In this document: in pieces, positions 11,238 to 22,941 of the stretch | How the letters are laid out: the number at the start of each line of letters is the position of its first letter | How positions within the stretch are numbered: position 1 is the stretch's first letter | Assembly (NCBI GenBank): GCA_963921195.1 | Contig: OY992540.1 | Span: 43,423,890 to 43,487,889 of the forward strand | Direction of reading: 5' to 3' | Length of the DNA stretch: 64,000 nucleotides | Origin: Pegoplata infirma | Taxonomy: Eukaryota > Arthropoda > Insecta > Diptera > Anthomyiidae | Notes under the pieces: model-generated | Databases searched by the model: none | Seen by the model: only the letters and a program-made list of their open reading frames with translations | What the model was told of the DNA's origin: nothing | Made by a program: the position numbers and the translations under genes

Positions 11238-13166
11238 ATGCATGGGGGGTATAGCTATAGAGTAGAGCACCCATATGTGCATAATTGTTTTTTTTATCGC
11301 TCCCCGCTCATTTTCGGTTGAGTTGGGATTAAAAAATAATATCTATCCAGAAATTGGACTTCTAGGTTGCAAACAGGCCAAGCAGTTTGAACTTTTGACC
11401 TCAAAAATGGGCTAAAAAACCTTTATAGATTAATTTGGCTGTAACTCTTAAAATAAAAGTTTTTCGCAATTAACTTTCATAACAATTTTTTTGTAGAATC
11501 AAAATGCAAAGATTTTTCTCTTATACTGTTTTGACCTAAATATGCCCGATCGCGGTGTTTTTAGCGGTTAAAGTCGAAATTTGGGTCAGAACTTTTTTTT
11601 AAAAAATTCTCGTAAATTTTTAAATTGGGGAAAATTTGAGCTCTTTGCATAATTTAATAGGGTATTGAATGCAGTTTTCCAAAAAAATTTTTTTTGCAAA
11701 AATATATCGACCCTTCCATGAAAAATTGCCAAAATCATACCCTGAACCACAATTTTTTGACCTCCAACTACGTTATGAGGGTGTACTCACTTTGTCATTG
11801 CATGTTTTACGCATCGAAAGATGAGTCTAGGATTTCACATAGTATATATGGGGTATTCCATGTCAAATCGGACGCTTGGAAAATTTTTAATTTTATGTTT
11901 TTTCAATTTTTTAGTACCCTTTAAAAACCCATTCCAAGTAAATTTTGACATCTTTTTTGACAATCCGTTCAAAAAATATCGAATAAAAAAAAAAAAACAC
12001 GATTTTTTCTGTCTTCACTTCTTTAAAAATGGTCCAAATTCGAAATAATTTGTTGAAATTTTAGTATTTTCTTTAAAGTGTTTTAATAAAGATTGCAAAA
12101 CCAAAAAACAAAATTCAAAAACCGCTGAATATATTAATTACCAAAATCCCACGATCTACTTAAGCTTAAAATTTTAAGAAAATATTAAGTTTACCACGAA
12201 AAATTAAAAAAAAAAAAATAAAAAAAATCAAATAAAAAATTTTAAGAAAAGATTGAAAACAACAAAACAAAGAGAGCAATCATTTAAAAATTTCATATTA
12301 GAACACTTTAAGAAATATTTAATAAAAAAACAAAAATTAAAAAAAAAAAAAATGTTGACCATTTTTGAATTTGTTATGATAAAAATACGGAAAACGATAG
12401 TTTATTTTTGAAAATTCCATATCTTTGAAACGGGTAATTTAAAAAAATTTGAAAACAAACTTGGATGGGGGTTTTAATGGGTTTTAAAAAAATTTAAAAA
12501 TAATTAAAAAATGTAAAAAAAAAAATTTCAGTGTCCAATTTGGCACTGAATACCCCATATATATTTAGGGAAATCCTAGACAGATGTTTTGGTGCGAAAC
12601 TCACGGAATTACAAAGTGAGTATTCGCCTATATTGAGGAAGAATTGTAAAAAAATGAGATTCAGAGTAGAACTTTGGGATTTTTTCATGGAACAGTCGAT
12701 ATATTTTTGCAAAAAAAAAAATTTTGGAAAACTACATTCAATACCCTAGTGAATTGTGCAAGGAGCTCAAATTTTCCCCAATTTAAAAATTTACGAGAAT
12801 TTTTTTAAAAAAAGTTCAGACCCAAATTTCGATTTTAACCGCTTAAAACACCGCGATCGGACATATTTAGGTCAAAACAGTATGAGAGAAAAATCTTTGC
12901 ATTTTGATTCTACAAAAAAATTGTTATGAAAGTTAATTGCGAAAAACTTTTATTTTAAGAGTTACAACCAAATTAATCTATAAAGGTTTTTTAGCCCATT
13001 TTTGAGGTCAAAAGTTCAAACTGCTTGGCCTGTTTGCAACCTAGAAGTCCAATTTCTGGATAGATATTATTTTTTAATCCCAACTCAACCGAAAATGAGC
13101 GGGGAGCGATAAAAAATACAATTTTGCACATCCCATACATTTTGTGGGTGCTCTACTATAGAGCAA
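11238..13166. mobile_element. Foldback element FB2 inserted in the LINE
   Basis: The outer arms pair as 11240-11837 with 12558-13165. GAGTAGAGCACCC at the left mirrors GGGTGCTCTACT at the right, and GGCCAAGCAGTTTGAAC mirrors GTTCAAACTGCTTGGCC. The inner half (11838-12557) is palindromic too, with its ends matching FB1 termini (GGGGTATTCCATG / GAATACCCC) and flanked by ATATAT on both sides. This suggests an FB1-family element nested at the centre of another palindrome. Arms total about 960 bp, axis near 12200. No coding capacity. Confidence 0.85.
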
Positions 13167-13345
13167 TCAGACATTTTCTAGGCATGAAAATTTAATGTGA
13201 TGGAACAAGTATGTTTTTTACTATGTCTGAAATTCTTACTAGTTATGCTTCCTATATCAGACCGGAATTGGAATACAACACCTAGATCTAGACAGGAGCC
13301 CCAAGGTCTATCTTGGAGCTTCTAGACCGGGTGCAAAGGAGTGTG
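13167..13345 (+). pseudogene. Continuation of the + strand LINE RT fragment
   Basis: After the foldback the + strand reads SYIRPELEYNT and then GAPRSILELLDRVQRSVVSL. This matches the segment downstream of the palm in LINE reverse transcriptases (xYxxHxWxGAPxxxLxxLDRVQxRA). It is the direct continuation of the fragment ending at 11237 and ends where an antisense LINE fragment begins. Confidence 0.75.
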
Positions 13346-13975
13346 GTTAGTTTAGGATAGGGTGGCGGTGTACGATTTACACCTCGCATAGACCTTTTGG
13401 TCCATAGCGATACCACAAAACTTTTTCCGCTAGTGGCGTATGTTAAGATCCATTCGCGTTATATTCTCCAAAGTACTGAAGCTTATCTGACCAGTAATCG
13501 ATCGGCGACCCCTTGCCACCGCTGGACAGTGACAAAGAATGTGCTCTATGGTTTCATCCACATTAGGTGAAGCGCATCTTTTACAACTAGCGTCTTATAT
13601 AAGTCTTATATTCTTGGCATGAATGACGATAAGACAGTGACAAGTTATTATTCCAGTCAGAGCTCGACATACCTTTCTCGTGAGTGATATAAGGTATTTA
13701 GTTTTCTCTTGGTCATAAGTTGGCCATAAAGTTCTGCTGATTTTGCATTTTGTTATTCTTCTCTAATGTTGTCTTAGTTTGTAGTGTTTTGGTAAAACTA
13801 GCACAGTGGTACCTACACCATCAACTCCGAGTTTTTCGAGTTTGTCTGTCCTTTCACTTCCTTGTACTCCGTTGTGTCCTTAACCTGGTTGTGTTGACAC
13901 AACGTTTGCAAGTTCTCATAACTGCAAAGGAGTATGCTAATTGTAATCAATGCCAGTAGAATATCATGCTCTATT
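13346..13975 (-). pseudogene. Antisense LINE fragment: RNase H end plus CCHC tail
   Basis: On the minus strand, about 13890-13790 reads GHNGVQGSERTDKLEKLGVD, the RNase H C-terminal pattern (GHxGvxGNExADxLAxxG). Further down, about 13585-13500 reads CKRCASPNVDETIEHILCHC and PAVARGRR, the C-terminal CxxC...HxxxxC knuckle typical of I/jockey-like ORF2. It lies head-to-head against + strand LINE pieces on both sides, so it is a separate insertion. The 3-prime end segment (13375-13430) is shared with a small fragment at 35330-35425. Confidence 0.75.
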
Positions 13976-14149
13976 GACTCATTGGAATGTGGTTTGTTTA
14001 TCTTCTCAGTCAGCTACGATTTAGAAAAATTTAAATTAAATGTCCACAAACATCAATTAGAACTTTCGAGTTTCAACTGATACTTTTCGAATTGTTAAGA
14101 TATTTTAACCCGTAAATTTTTGGAAAACTGTGGTAAAATTCAAAACTAT

Positions 14150-14722
14150 TATCGGCAACTATGGCTGCGCTACTAGAAGCCTAAACTGGTATACTGACGG
14201 ATCCAAAATGTCCTCTGGAGTTGGAGCTGGTGTCTACGGTCCGAACACGCGGATCTCCCGAACCAATGGGTAGGTGGTCTACAGTTTTTCAGGCTGAAAT
14301 TCAGGCTATTGCAATATGCGCTTGAGTAAATATTGCAAAGGGTATGGAGGGTGCTTATATTTCAATCTTCTCTGATAGCCAGGCAGCACTTCAAGCGCTG
14401 TCTTCTTGGGAATTTAAATCCAAAATGACACTGGAATGTTTTGATACCCTTCAACAGCTGGCAGGGCGAAACAAAATTACCCTATTTTGGATCTCTGGTC
14501 ATAGAGGTTTTGAGGGAAATGAGATAGCGGATGAGCTCTGCTAGAAATGCCTCCGCTACTCCTATGATCGGACCCGAACCCTACTGTGGGGTAAATTGGT
14601 CCACCTTCTCGAACATGATTAGGGGTTTTGAAAGAACCTACTTCTTAAACTTGTGGGAAAATTCAGGAGGTCTTCGACAATCCAAAGCACTAATCACGCC
14701 ATTATCATATGGAAGTATACTT
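14150..14722 (+). pseudogene. LINE RNase H domain fragment
   Basis: The + strand reads WYTDGSKMSSGVGAGVYG, then, after a break, ISIFSDSQAALQALSSWEF and FWISGHRGFEGNEIADELC. TDGS, SDSQAAL and GHxGxxGNExAD are the catalytic-domain motifs of RNase HI in I/LOA/R1-type LINE ORF2. A downstream frame continues WSTFSNMIRGFERTYFLNLW, also typical. The reading frame is broken by stops (after 14543). The fragment ends at the next TA-flanked MITE. It probably belongs to the same LINE as 10691-13345. Confidence 0.8.
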
Positions 14723-14723
14723 A

Positions 14724-15806
14724 CACTGAAAAAAAAAGACAAAACTAAAGTTTAGGAAAAAATGTCTTTGAAAATTTATCATGAATTTTCCTAAAATTTA
14801 GTTAAATTTAACTTAAAAATGAGAAATTTTCTTAACTACGAGGAAAAAAATTTAGTTCATTTACTTTTAATTAGATCATAGTTTTCTTTAATTGGATTTT
14901 TTTAATATCAGGAAAAAAATTCTTACTGCCAAAGAAATTTTCCACAAATCTAAGAATCGTATCTTTATTTTTAAGACATATTTCTTAAAAAACAATTTAG
15001 TTCAAGTTAAGTTAAAATTTACTAAAAAAAAACATCATCGTATTTCTCTTCTTTGAATTGAGGAAGTGTACTTCTTAGAATTTAGTTAATGGCTTCTGAG
15101 AATTTAGTAAATAACTTCTTAGAATTTAGTTAAAAATTCAAAATGGCGATATCTCGAAAACTAAGCGAGATAGAGCGAAACGGATGAAATTTTCAAAAGA
15201 AAGACTACAAAGAAAAATATGGAATAGCCTAGCTCTGCATATCTGTCGGGGTCTCAAGACCCTAGTTTTAAATCTAAATTTTAAAATTCCCGAGATTTTA
15301 TATATGCACATATCTCGGTAAATACTGCCAACACGAGAAAAGGTCCAACGGCATTTTTGTAGCTCTTGACTCGTAGAACACTTCCGCAAAAAAACCCGAA
15401 AGCCCTCCGATTAATAGTTTTAAAGTTATCCGGATTTAAAGAATCTCAAGACCCTATCAGGCCCCTTATTACCGTATCTCAAAAACTAAGCAAGTTAGAG
15501 CGAAACGGACACAAGTTTTGGTTCAAAATCTATGGGGAACCTTAAAGGACCCAACGGGGTCCCGAGTTAAATGGGGTCCGAACCCATGGGTCTATTGTCT
15601 AGACCCAATCTATTTCTAAAATGTGAAGTATAATTTTTCCCATTTTCTAGTTAAAACTGGCTTAAAATTAAATAACTTTGTTTTCCTTATTTTTGGGAAA
15701 ATTATGAACTAAAACCAAGTAAAAAAATCTTTGGAGCCAAATCATTCCCTCTTTTTCTCAAAATTGAGTTAATTTTCCCAGATTTTAGTTCACTTTTTTT
15801 TGAGTG
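14724..15806 (+). mobile_element. TA-flanked MITE, CACTCAAAA family, diverged copy
   Basis: Left end TA then CACTGAAAAAAAA; right end TTTTTTTTGAGTG. The right flank is GCAG rather than TA, so the duplication is imperfect or lost. Subterminal regions carry repeated TTAGTTAAA/TTTAGTT motifs. The interior (around 15470-15600) shares CGTATCTCAAAAACTAAGCA, GAGCGAAACGGACAC and GGGGTCCGAACCCA blocks with the copy at 9810-10688. Same family, older. Confidence 0.7.
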
Positions 15807-15924
15807 GCAGTATGGGAAAACCAGAAATGTCTATAATTTTTAGAAATTCAATTTTTCTTCTGCATTTCTTAAACTTGAAGCCTTACAATATTTTTTAATT
15901 CTGCTTTTTTTATTTGAAACATAA

Positions 15925-16405
15925 ATTATTGTAATATTTTAAAAATTTTATAACATAAAATTTGGTGAACTAAATTGCTACTCAATTGTAGAATGCTTTT
16001 TTTAAAGGACAAAATGGGCTGCAGTTGTACAGCTAAAAGTACTGGACCGATTTTGATGAAATTCTTTTTGATTTGTAGATTATTAAATTCTGTAGTACTT
16101 ATAGTGGCCATTTTTTGAAATTTTGACCTAATGATGATTTTTATGAAAGAAGAAAAGTAAATTTTTAAGTTTGTTATGTTTATATTAGCATAATTTCAAC
16201 AAAAATCGATATTTTTCTAAAAATGGCCACAGTAAGTACTAGAGAATTTAATAATCTACAAATCAAAAGAAAAATCATCAAAATCCGGTCAGTAGTTTTT
16301 GCTGTACAACTGCAGCCGATTTTGTCTTTTAAAAAAAGAATTCTACAAATGAGTGGCAAAAAAAATTTTAAAAATAGGTATTACAATAATTCATCTTTCA
16401 AATAA
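15925..16405. repeat. Small foldback element
   Basis: Inverted arms of roughly 200 bp around an axis near 16165. TATAGTGGCCATTTTT at about 16100 mirrors AAAAATGGCCACAG at about 16217, and GGGCTGCAGTTGTAC mirrors GTACAACTGCAGCC. Arms are imperfect. No superfamily could be assigned. Confidence 0.75.
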
Positions 16406-16429
16406 AAAAATTATAATTAAACAATCTGT

Positions 16430-17528
16430 ATTTCGCCATTTTTGTATTCTTTAACATATGAAAATTTTTCGAAAATTGTAGGGGACGCTTGAAGAGGCCT
16501 TCGTTGTTATTAAAACCACTTTTCATTTCGTGTAAAATTTTTCTAAACATTTGCCTTAATAATATTTGCTTGGTTATATAGGTAATAGTACAACTCTCTT
16601 ATGTCCATATAAAATGTAGATTGTCATCTCCCAAAGTTTAACAATGAATGCGAAAGTAAAAACAGAAGAAAAAAAAATCCCGGTCTCTTTTTTTCTCCAA
16701 CTTTTGATGTTTGCATATAAAACTTGATTGAGGTTTCATTAGATCGTTGCCTGCTAGATTGCAATATTTTTTTTTCTTTTTTAACTTGTTACTGAACCAG
16801 GCTGGTATATAGACTGGCGAGTTTTTTAATGTAGCTGGTTTTAATGAGTTTTTTTTCTGTTTTTAATATTTTCAGTTATCTGGTTTACCTTCTGACTGTA
16901 AGGGGAGTTTGTTAATAATTTACCATAATGTACCGATCGACCGACCAACACACATTGGGTTCAAATGGTGCCAAAGTGGCGATTAATTGAAATTTATAAA
17001 TGAAGTTTTTGTTATAAAATTTGGTATGGGGTAAAAGTAGATAAAATTCTGCAACGCTAGTTGTCAAAATCAATCAACTAAGTTGTTTACTTTTTTTTCG
17101 GTGAGCTGTCAAAGTTAACAAATTATTGCAGTTTTTGATAAAAGTAAAAAAATTGGAATTTTTTACAATTCAAGCGATTATTAGGGGTATTAAGTCTTTT
17201 AAAAGAAAATCTTTTAAAATGGAACCTTAAACACCAGGGATTAAGCTAAATTTTTAAATTTTTTTTGTTTATAAAAATTGTGTCTCAACGTTTTTAATAA
17301 TTTTTTTAAAAAGGGTCCAAAATTGGGATATTTTTCATATTTAATGGGCCACACATATTAAGTTAGTAATAGTTGGATTTAGTTTTGTGGATTTTAAAAA
17401 AGTATAGGATATCAGCTTTTATTTAAAAGAAAAAAAAGTACGGACAATGCCCGGCCCTTTTTTTTTATTCCCATTTTTGTGTAAAAAGTCTGGGTATCAT
17501 TTATTAAACAAATCCATTATATGTGTGC
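16430..17528. other. AT-rich intergenic DNA, no recognised feature
   Basis: No coding frame or RNA gene is supported. Only short poly(A/T) tracts and an isolated GACCGACC-type stretch near 16940 were seen. Confidence 0.4.
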
Positions 17529-18172
17529 TTATACCCTTCAACTACAGTATGGGCTTACACTCACTTTGTCATTCCGTATGTAACGCATCAAAATATGGGT
17601 CTAGGACCCAATAAAGTGTATATTATTGATCACTGATCGATTCTAAGACATTCTGTGACTAACCGTGTGTCCGTCCGTCCGTCTGTTGTTGAGCACACCA
17701 TAAAGTACATAAAATAAGAGCTAGAATCCTAAAGTTTGGCACAAATATGTATAATGATCATAGGCTGGTTAAGTTCTTGAACGAGCAAAATCGGACCAGG
17801 GGGGAAAAAGTTCCCCCTTGAAGAACTAAAACTACCCCAGAAAAATATTTTTTTTACAAGTTTTATTTGTATATTTGTTCAAAAATTTAAACATTTTAAT
17901 GCCATGTGAAGTTCATCGACCTGAATTTGAACCAAGTGGGATCAGGAATTCCAAATTTTTCGGTCCGCCCCTTTTTGGGGGCGTGTATAGAAAAATAATT
18001 TAAATAATGATAAATTTGTATTAATTAGGTGCAAAAACTGACATCTATTTTTTTGGCAACGTTTATCGCGAGGGGAAGGTGTCCCCCATAGTGTCCCGGT
18101 AAACCCTCCCCCCTACGCGAAAAAAACGTCCCCTCCATTTGTTTTTTGTAGTTTTATTACATGTTCAAGGGT
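17529..18172 (-). mobile_element. DINE-1-like element copy 2
   Basis: Starts with ATACCCTTCAACTACAGTAT and CACTTTGTCATTCCGTATG, then ATTATTGATCACTGATCG, TTCTAAGACATTCTG and GTCCGTCCGTCCGTCTGT. It carries GCCCCTTTTTGGGGGCG and a run of CCTCCCCCC, and fades at ACATGTTCAAGGG. Block order matches the copies at 19955 and 62858. Orientation is given relative to copy 1. Confidence 0.75.
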
Positions 18173-19845
18173 TTCGTGCTTTTTTTCCAAAAACATAAAA
18201 AACGACTAAAAGATTAAAAGAATTTTTTTTTGTTAAATTTTTTTTCTAAAATGCTGTGTTTTTATGTATTTGTGATAATTCCTTAATAAAAAACTATAAT
18301 ATTCCCATAAATCACTTTTTTCAGATAAATTTGTACATTTATGAGATTTTGTGAAAAACAAAAATTGGATTTTAAAAAAAAATTATAATAATATAAATAC
18401 ATATTATGCGTTCTTTCTTTAATTACTTTGACAGCACATTATGTGCACTTTAATTTAAATTTTTTTTTATTAATTTATCGCTTTTCATTCCAAAGTTACA
18501 GCAAAAATTGTGAACTATAACCATTTTTTCCGAAAAACAAAAAAACGCCTAACAGGTTAAAAAAAAATTTTTTTTCAAATTTTTTTTTTCCAAAATGTTT
18601 ATTTTTACGTGTTTATATTATGTCATCAATAAAAAAATATAATATTCTAAAACTACTGCTTATCTGAATTAATCGCCATTTTGGGTACCATCGAACCCAC
18701 TGTGCAACAGTCAAACGGAGCAACTTTAATTTTTTTTTTTTTTTTTGTTTTAAAGGTGACCGTATAGCAACTAAACCGGTTAAATTTACTATTCGTAGTA
18801 TTAATACTGTTGATGGTATTTGTATTGGGGGTATTGCATTTGAAGGTGTTGTGTAAAAATCGGCAACAACAGCAGCAGTAGCAGCAGCAACAACATTCAA
18901 AAACGCAAAAAAAACCCTTTCGCCAAATTAGTTACATATCAAATTTACACAAACATATCAAATTGCCAAAGTTACTGACTGGTTGATATTTTCAAAATGC
19001 AACCTGACTTGACTTTGCAAAAAAAAAATAATAAAAATACAGCAACATCAAATATCTTGTCTTCTCTTCTGTTTTTAAATGTGTGTCATCTTTCATCATG
19101 TCATATGTTAAATCATGTTTGTGCATGCATGTGAACTAATTATTTATTTTTTATGAAAAGGTTAACTTTTAGCATTTAATTAATAATTAGGTTAGGGAAA
19201 CAAGTTTTTTCGTATATGGGATTTTCTGACATTTGAATTATATTTCAAAATTTCAACTTTTTAAAATTTTTAAATATTAATTTTAAATGTCAATAGGGTT
19301 TTTTTTTAAATTTTATATGAAATTTTCTGACTTGCAATCGGGAAATCATTAATTATGATTTCCAACTCGTCAAAATACTACAAAAATTAACAGAAATATT
19401 GAAAGTCAAAGTTTTTTATTAATATTTTTTTCAGGAGTTAAGCTAACTAGCTTCTGAAAAATCTTTAAAAATTTTCATTGAAGTGCACTTTTCTATTTTC
19501 TTTTACAAAATTTATTTTAAAAAAAAATTGGAAAAAATTTTAAAAAATGCATTTTTGTGAAAGTTAAGTACATTAAATCAACGTAAAAGTTCTGTATTTT
19601 TCAAATGTGTGAAAATATCTAGCGAACTTTGTGAAAAAATGCATTTCAAAATTGCATTTGCATGTAAAATGCATTTTGGACTTCAAAATATAATTTTCAT
19701 ATTCAGAATACGAATTAAGATTAACGAAGCATTCAAATAAGCTTTTGATCATCAAAATACGACAAAAATTAAAAATCATAAAATTCCGACTGTAATAAAA
19801 TTAAATTGAGCTTTTGGAAATGTAAAAAATATTAACACAAACACA
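18173..19845. other. AT-rich intergenic DNA with one short direct duplication
   Basis: A ~110-bp block is present twice, near 18180-18295 and 18515-18635 (shared TTTCCAAAA...ACGMCTAA...AAAATG pattern). A CAG/CAA microsatellite lies at 18862-18893. Nothing else is recognised. Confidence 0.5.
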
Positions 19846-19849
19846 ATGA

Positions 19850-21740
19850 CCAATATATGAGCAAATCCATGGGAAATTTAATCGGCGGATCGCCGATTTT
19901 GTTAATTTTTGAATATTTGATAGAGCTTTATGTTTAAATGATTAAAAACTATTTTTTACCCTCCAACTACAGTATCGAAATATCTATATATTATTGATCA
20001 GTGATCGATTCTAAGACATTCTAGCGATGTCCGTCCGTCCGTCTGTATGTCTGTCTGTCCGTCCGTCCGTCTGTAAATAACACGATGCAGTCCAAAATAA
20101 AAGAGCTAGACCCCTCAAGTTTGCCATAAATTTGTCTTCTCGTCCTAGGCAGGTTAAATTCGGAAATGGGCCAAATCGGACCAGGGGGAAAAAGTTCCCC
20201 CTTGAAGAACTAAACCAACCTCTTAAAAATGCCAATATTTTAGATGTTTTTTTGTATTTTTGTGAAACAAATGAAACATTTTTATGTTCGCAGAAGTTTA
20301 TAGTCCTGCGCTTGGACCCAGGGGATTAAAAAATTTTGTTTTTTTGCCCGCCCCTCTTTTAAGGGCGTGGATAAAAAATAGTTTAAATAATTATAAAACT
20401 ATAATACTTTAGCGCAAAAAGCAGACAAAAATGAACTTGTAATCATATACCGCGAGGGCCAAGAAGTCCCACCAGCTCACCGACCCCTCCCCCACCTTGC
20501 CCCCCCCCCTGAAAAACGCCCCTGTCAAAATTTTTTTTTATAATTTGTTTACATGTTGGAGGGTATAAAAGATGCAGCACAGCGAATTTAACACTCTCAC
20601 TTGTTTTTTTTTTATCAATACTTTGGCAGATAAGGGCGTTGAAAAAAGCGCTTTTTTGCATAATTGACTTTTAGACAATTTTTTACTCGGAGACCGTAAG
20701 TCGTACGAAACAACTTATATATATACAATATTTTAGATAAAATTATAAAGATTTAAAATTTAGAAAAAAATATTTTTTTTTCAAAAACATTTCAACAAAA
20801 AATTTTAAAAACAATATTGGAATGTCCTTTTTTCTTGGCAAGGAAACCATGGATTTCAAAAAACAAAATTTAGTATTAAAGTTAAGAGTGTTCTTTTAAC
20901 GCTGCTAAAATTTCAGAGAGGTGTTTTTTGTGTTTTTTTTTACTTGAAAACCGTAAGTTGTACAAAAAAAACTCCTGTAACAATATTGTTAATAAAATTA
21001 TGGAGATTTAAAATTTAGAAAAAAAAAATATTTTTCAAAAAAATTTCAACAAAAGTTTTGAAAACAATATTGGAATGTCCTTTTTTCTTGGCAAGGACAC
21101 CATGGATTTCCTAAAACAAAATTTTGTATTAAAGTTTAGAATGTTTTTTAACGCTGTTAAAATTTCAGGGAGGTGTTTTTTGATGTTGCCGTGCAATAAA
21201 TTTTCAAAATTGGTGATAAAACTAAATTTTTGATTTTCAGCAAAAATTCTGAAAAAAATCAAGTATTTGGCTCTCTAACAAATTATGAAAATTAATTGCT
21301 CAACAATACGAAAAAACACCTGTCTGAAATTTTAACACCATTAAAAGGACATTCTAGACTTTAATCAAAAATTTTGTTCTTGAGAATCCATGATGTCCTT
21401 GCAAGAAAAAAAGGACATTCAAATATTGTTTTCAAAATTTTTTGTTGAATTTTTTTTGAAAAATTTTATTTTCTAAATTTTAAATCTTCATAATTTTATT
21501 TAAAATATTGGTTTTACAAGTTTTTTAGTACGGCTTACGGTTTCCGAGTAAAACAATTTTTAAAAAACTGTCTTAAAGTCAATGTTGCCAAGAAAGCGCT
21601 TTTTGAACGCCCATATCTTCCAAAGTATTGATCAAAAAAATATATGGTTTTTAATCATTTATGAATCTCTATCAAATGACCAAAAATTAACGAAATCGGT
21701 GATCCGCCAGTTAAATTTCCTATGGATTTGCTCATATGTA
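19850..21740. mobile_element. Foldback element FB4 with a DINE-1-like insertion in its left arm
   Basis: ATATATGAGCAAATCCATGG at 19854 mirrors ATGGATTTGCTCATATG at about 21721, and GCGGATCGCCGATTT mirrors AATCGGTGATCCGCC. Further in, CTTTGGCAGATAAGGGCGTT mirrors AACGCCCATATCTTCCAAAG. The inner section has two direct ~250-bp blocks (20676-20930 and 20937-21190) plus one inverted block (21300-21560), each with GGAATGTCCTTTTTTCTTGG or its complement. A DINE-1-like copy interrupts the left arm. Confidence 0.8.
19955..20604 (-). mobile_element. DINE-1-like element copy 3, nested in a foldback arm
   Basis: Begins TACCCTCCAACTACAGTAT, then TATTATTGATCAGTGATCG and TTCTAAGACATTCTAGCGAT. A long (GTCY)n microsatellite follows at 20027-20075, then AACACGATGCAGTCCAAAAT. 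It ends GGAGGGTATAAAAGATGCAG and GAATTTAACACTCTCACTTG. This is the most complete copy here, with both ends recognisable. The core plus (GTCY)n arrangement is the DINE-1/INE-1 signature. Confidence 0.85.
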
Positions 21741-22860
21741 TTTAGAATACAAATGAAAACACTTTTTGGTGATTTCCAATTCCTAGGTGGTTGCCATACA
21801 AAATGACATTTCTTAAGATTTTCTTTAACCCCTCTAACCAGCGATGCCAATTAAGCGCGTTTCGTGCTATATTTAGCTCTTTTTGAACACCAAAAAACCT
21901 CATTTTTTAAATCTAGAGCGTTTTATAAAAAGGCGCTAAACTGGCGCGTTTTAACTTTTTCATTTAGCGCCTTTAGCGCTTTCCTTCTACAACTAATCAC
22001 TTTGAGAAAATATGTACATTTTACTACAGAAACGACCTAATAACCACCTTAAATCCATATTTTTCATTTAAATTATATTTAGCAATTTTTTAGACTTCTT
22101 CTGTGAATAGGCCTAATGACTTAATAAAAAATTGCATTAAAACCATTAAATTAAAAATATTTTTTAGCGCGTTCTGGCGCTTTATACTATATTAAAATTT
22201 AGCGCTTTTTAACGCTTTTAGAGTCACTGTTTTGCGCGTTTTGCCTTTAAAAAGTTGCCATCACTGCCTCTAACTGCTTAAAGAGTGACCATAGAGGGGT
22301 CATATGTATAAGTATAAGTTTACTCGGAAAAATGTTCAGGGGTAAAAATTAATAACGCACCATTTTAGCAGTGAATCTGATATAATGATTGGAAAACGGC
22401 AATACATTTTTTTTAATCTAAAAAGATAGTTAAAATCATATTCACAGGATCTTACTGGCAAAAAATTTTTAGAACCAATAGAAGTTGTACAACAAAAAAA
22501 AAATTAAAAAAATCAAAGATTACAAACATATTCAAAAATGAGATTTAAATTTAAGACTTAAAACTAGAAAAATTTAACAATTTCGAAATTTTTTAAAACT
22601 TTTTTCTAAAAATTACGTAAAAAACCAAAAAGATTTAAAAAAAAAATTGAATTTGGCCCCTTTTTGAAGGAGTTATGAGTAAAAGAAGTTTGAGTATACG
22701 AAGTTTCTAATTTTTAAACGGGTCGTCAAAACAATCTAAAAACTTACCAGGAAGAAGTTTTCAGAGGGTACATACTTACAACTGTTAAAAAAATTGAGAT
22801 CTAAAAAAAATTTCAAAGTGTCCGATTTGGCATGGAATGCCCATTTTGGGCATAACCTAT
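21741..22860. repeat. FB1-family foldback copy interrupted by a hAT MITE
   Basis: Before the MITE the sequence resembles FB1 left-arm material (TCCAATTCCTAGGTGGTTGCC, CCCCTCTAAC). After it, the sequence runs in right-arm order: AGAGGGGTCAT, AACGCACCATTTTAGCAG, then GATTTAAATTTAAGACTTAA, GGGTCGTCAAAACAATC and finally CAAAGTGTCCGATTTGGCAT and GGAATGCCC. The internal portion is deleted compared with FB1. Confidence 0.75.
21839..22266. mobile_element. hAT MITE with perfect 8-bp target duplication
   Basis: Ends are CAGCGATGCCAATT and TTGCCATCACTG, whose complement is CAGTGATGGCAA: a 12-bp TIR with two mismatches. It is flanked by CCTCTAAC at 21831-21838 and 22267-22274, an exact 8-bp duplication. 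CAGNGNTGCCA termini and 8-bp duplications define hAT elements. The 428-bp interior is built of repeated AGCGCGTTT/AGCGCTTT blocks and has no transposase. The target is an FB1-family foldback. Confidence 0.92.
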
Positions 22861-22941
22861 AAATTCCACCTATTATATGTAGTTTACTACGTTTAACCCT
22901 ACATCACAAAACTAATAAATCCCGGAATTTGTGTTATACAT

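Noticed and set aside
18613..18900. Minus-strand Val/Ala-rich frame
   Set aside because: Its start is the reverse of a CAG/CAA microsatellite; no homology seen.
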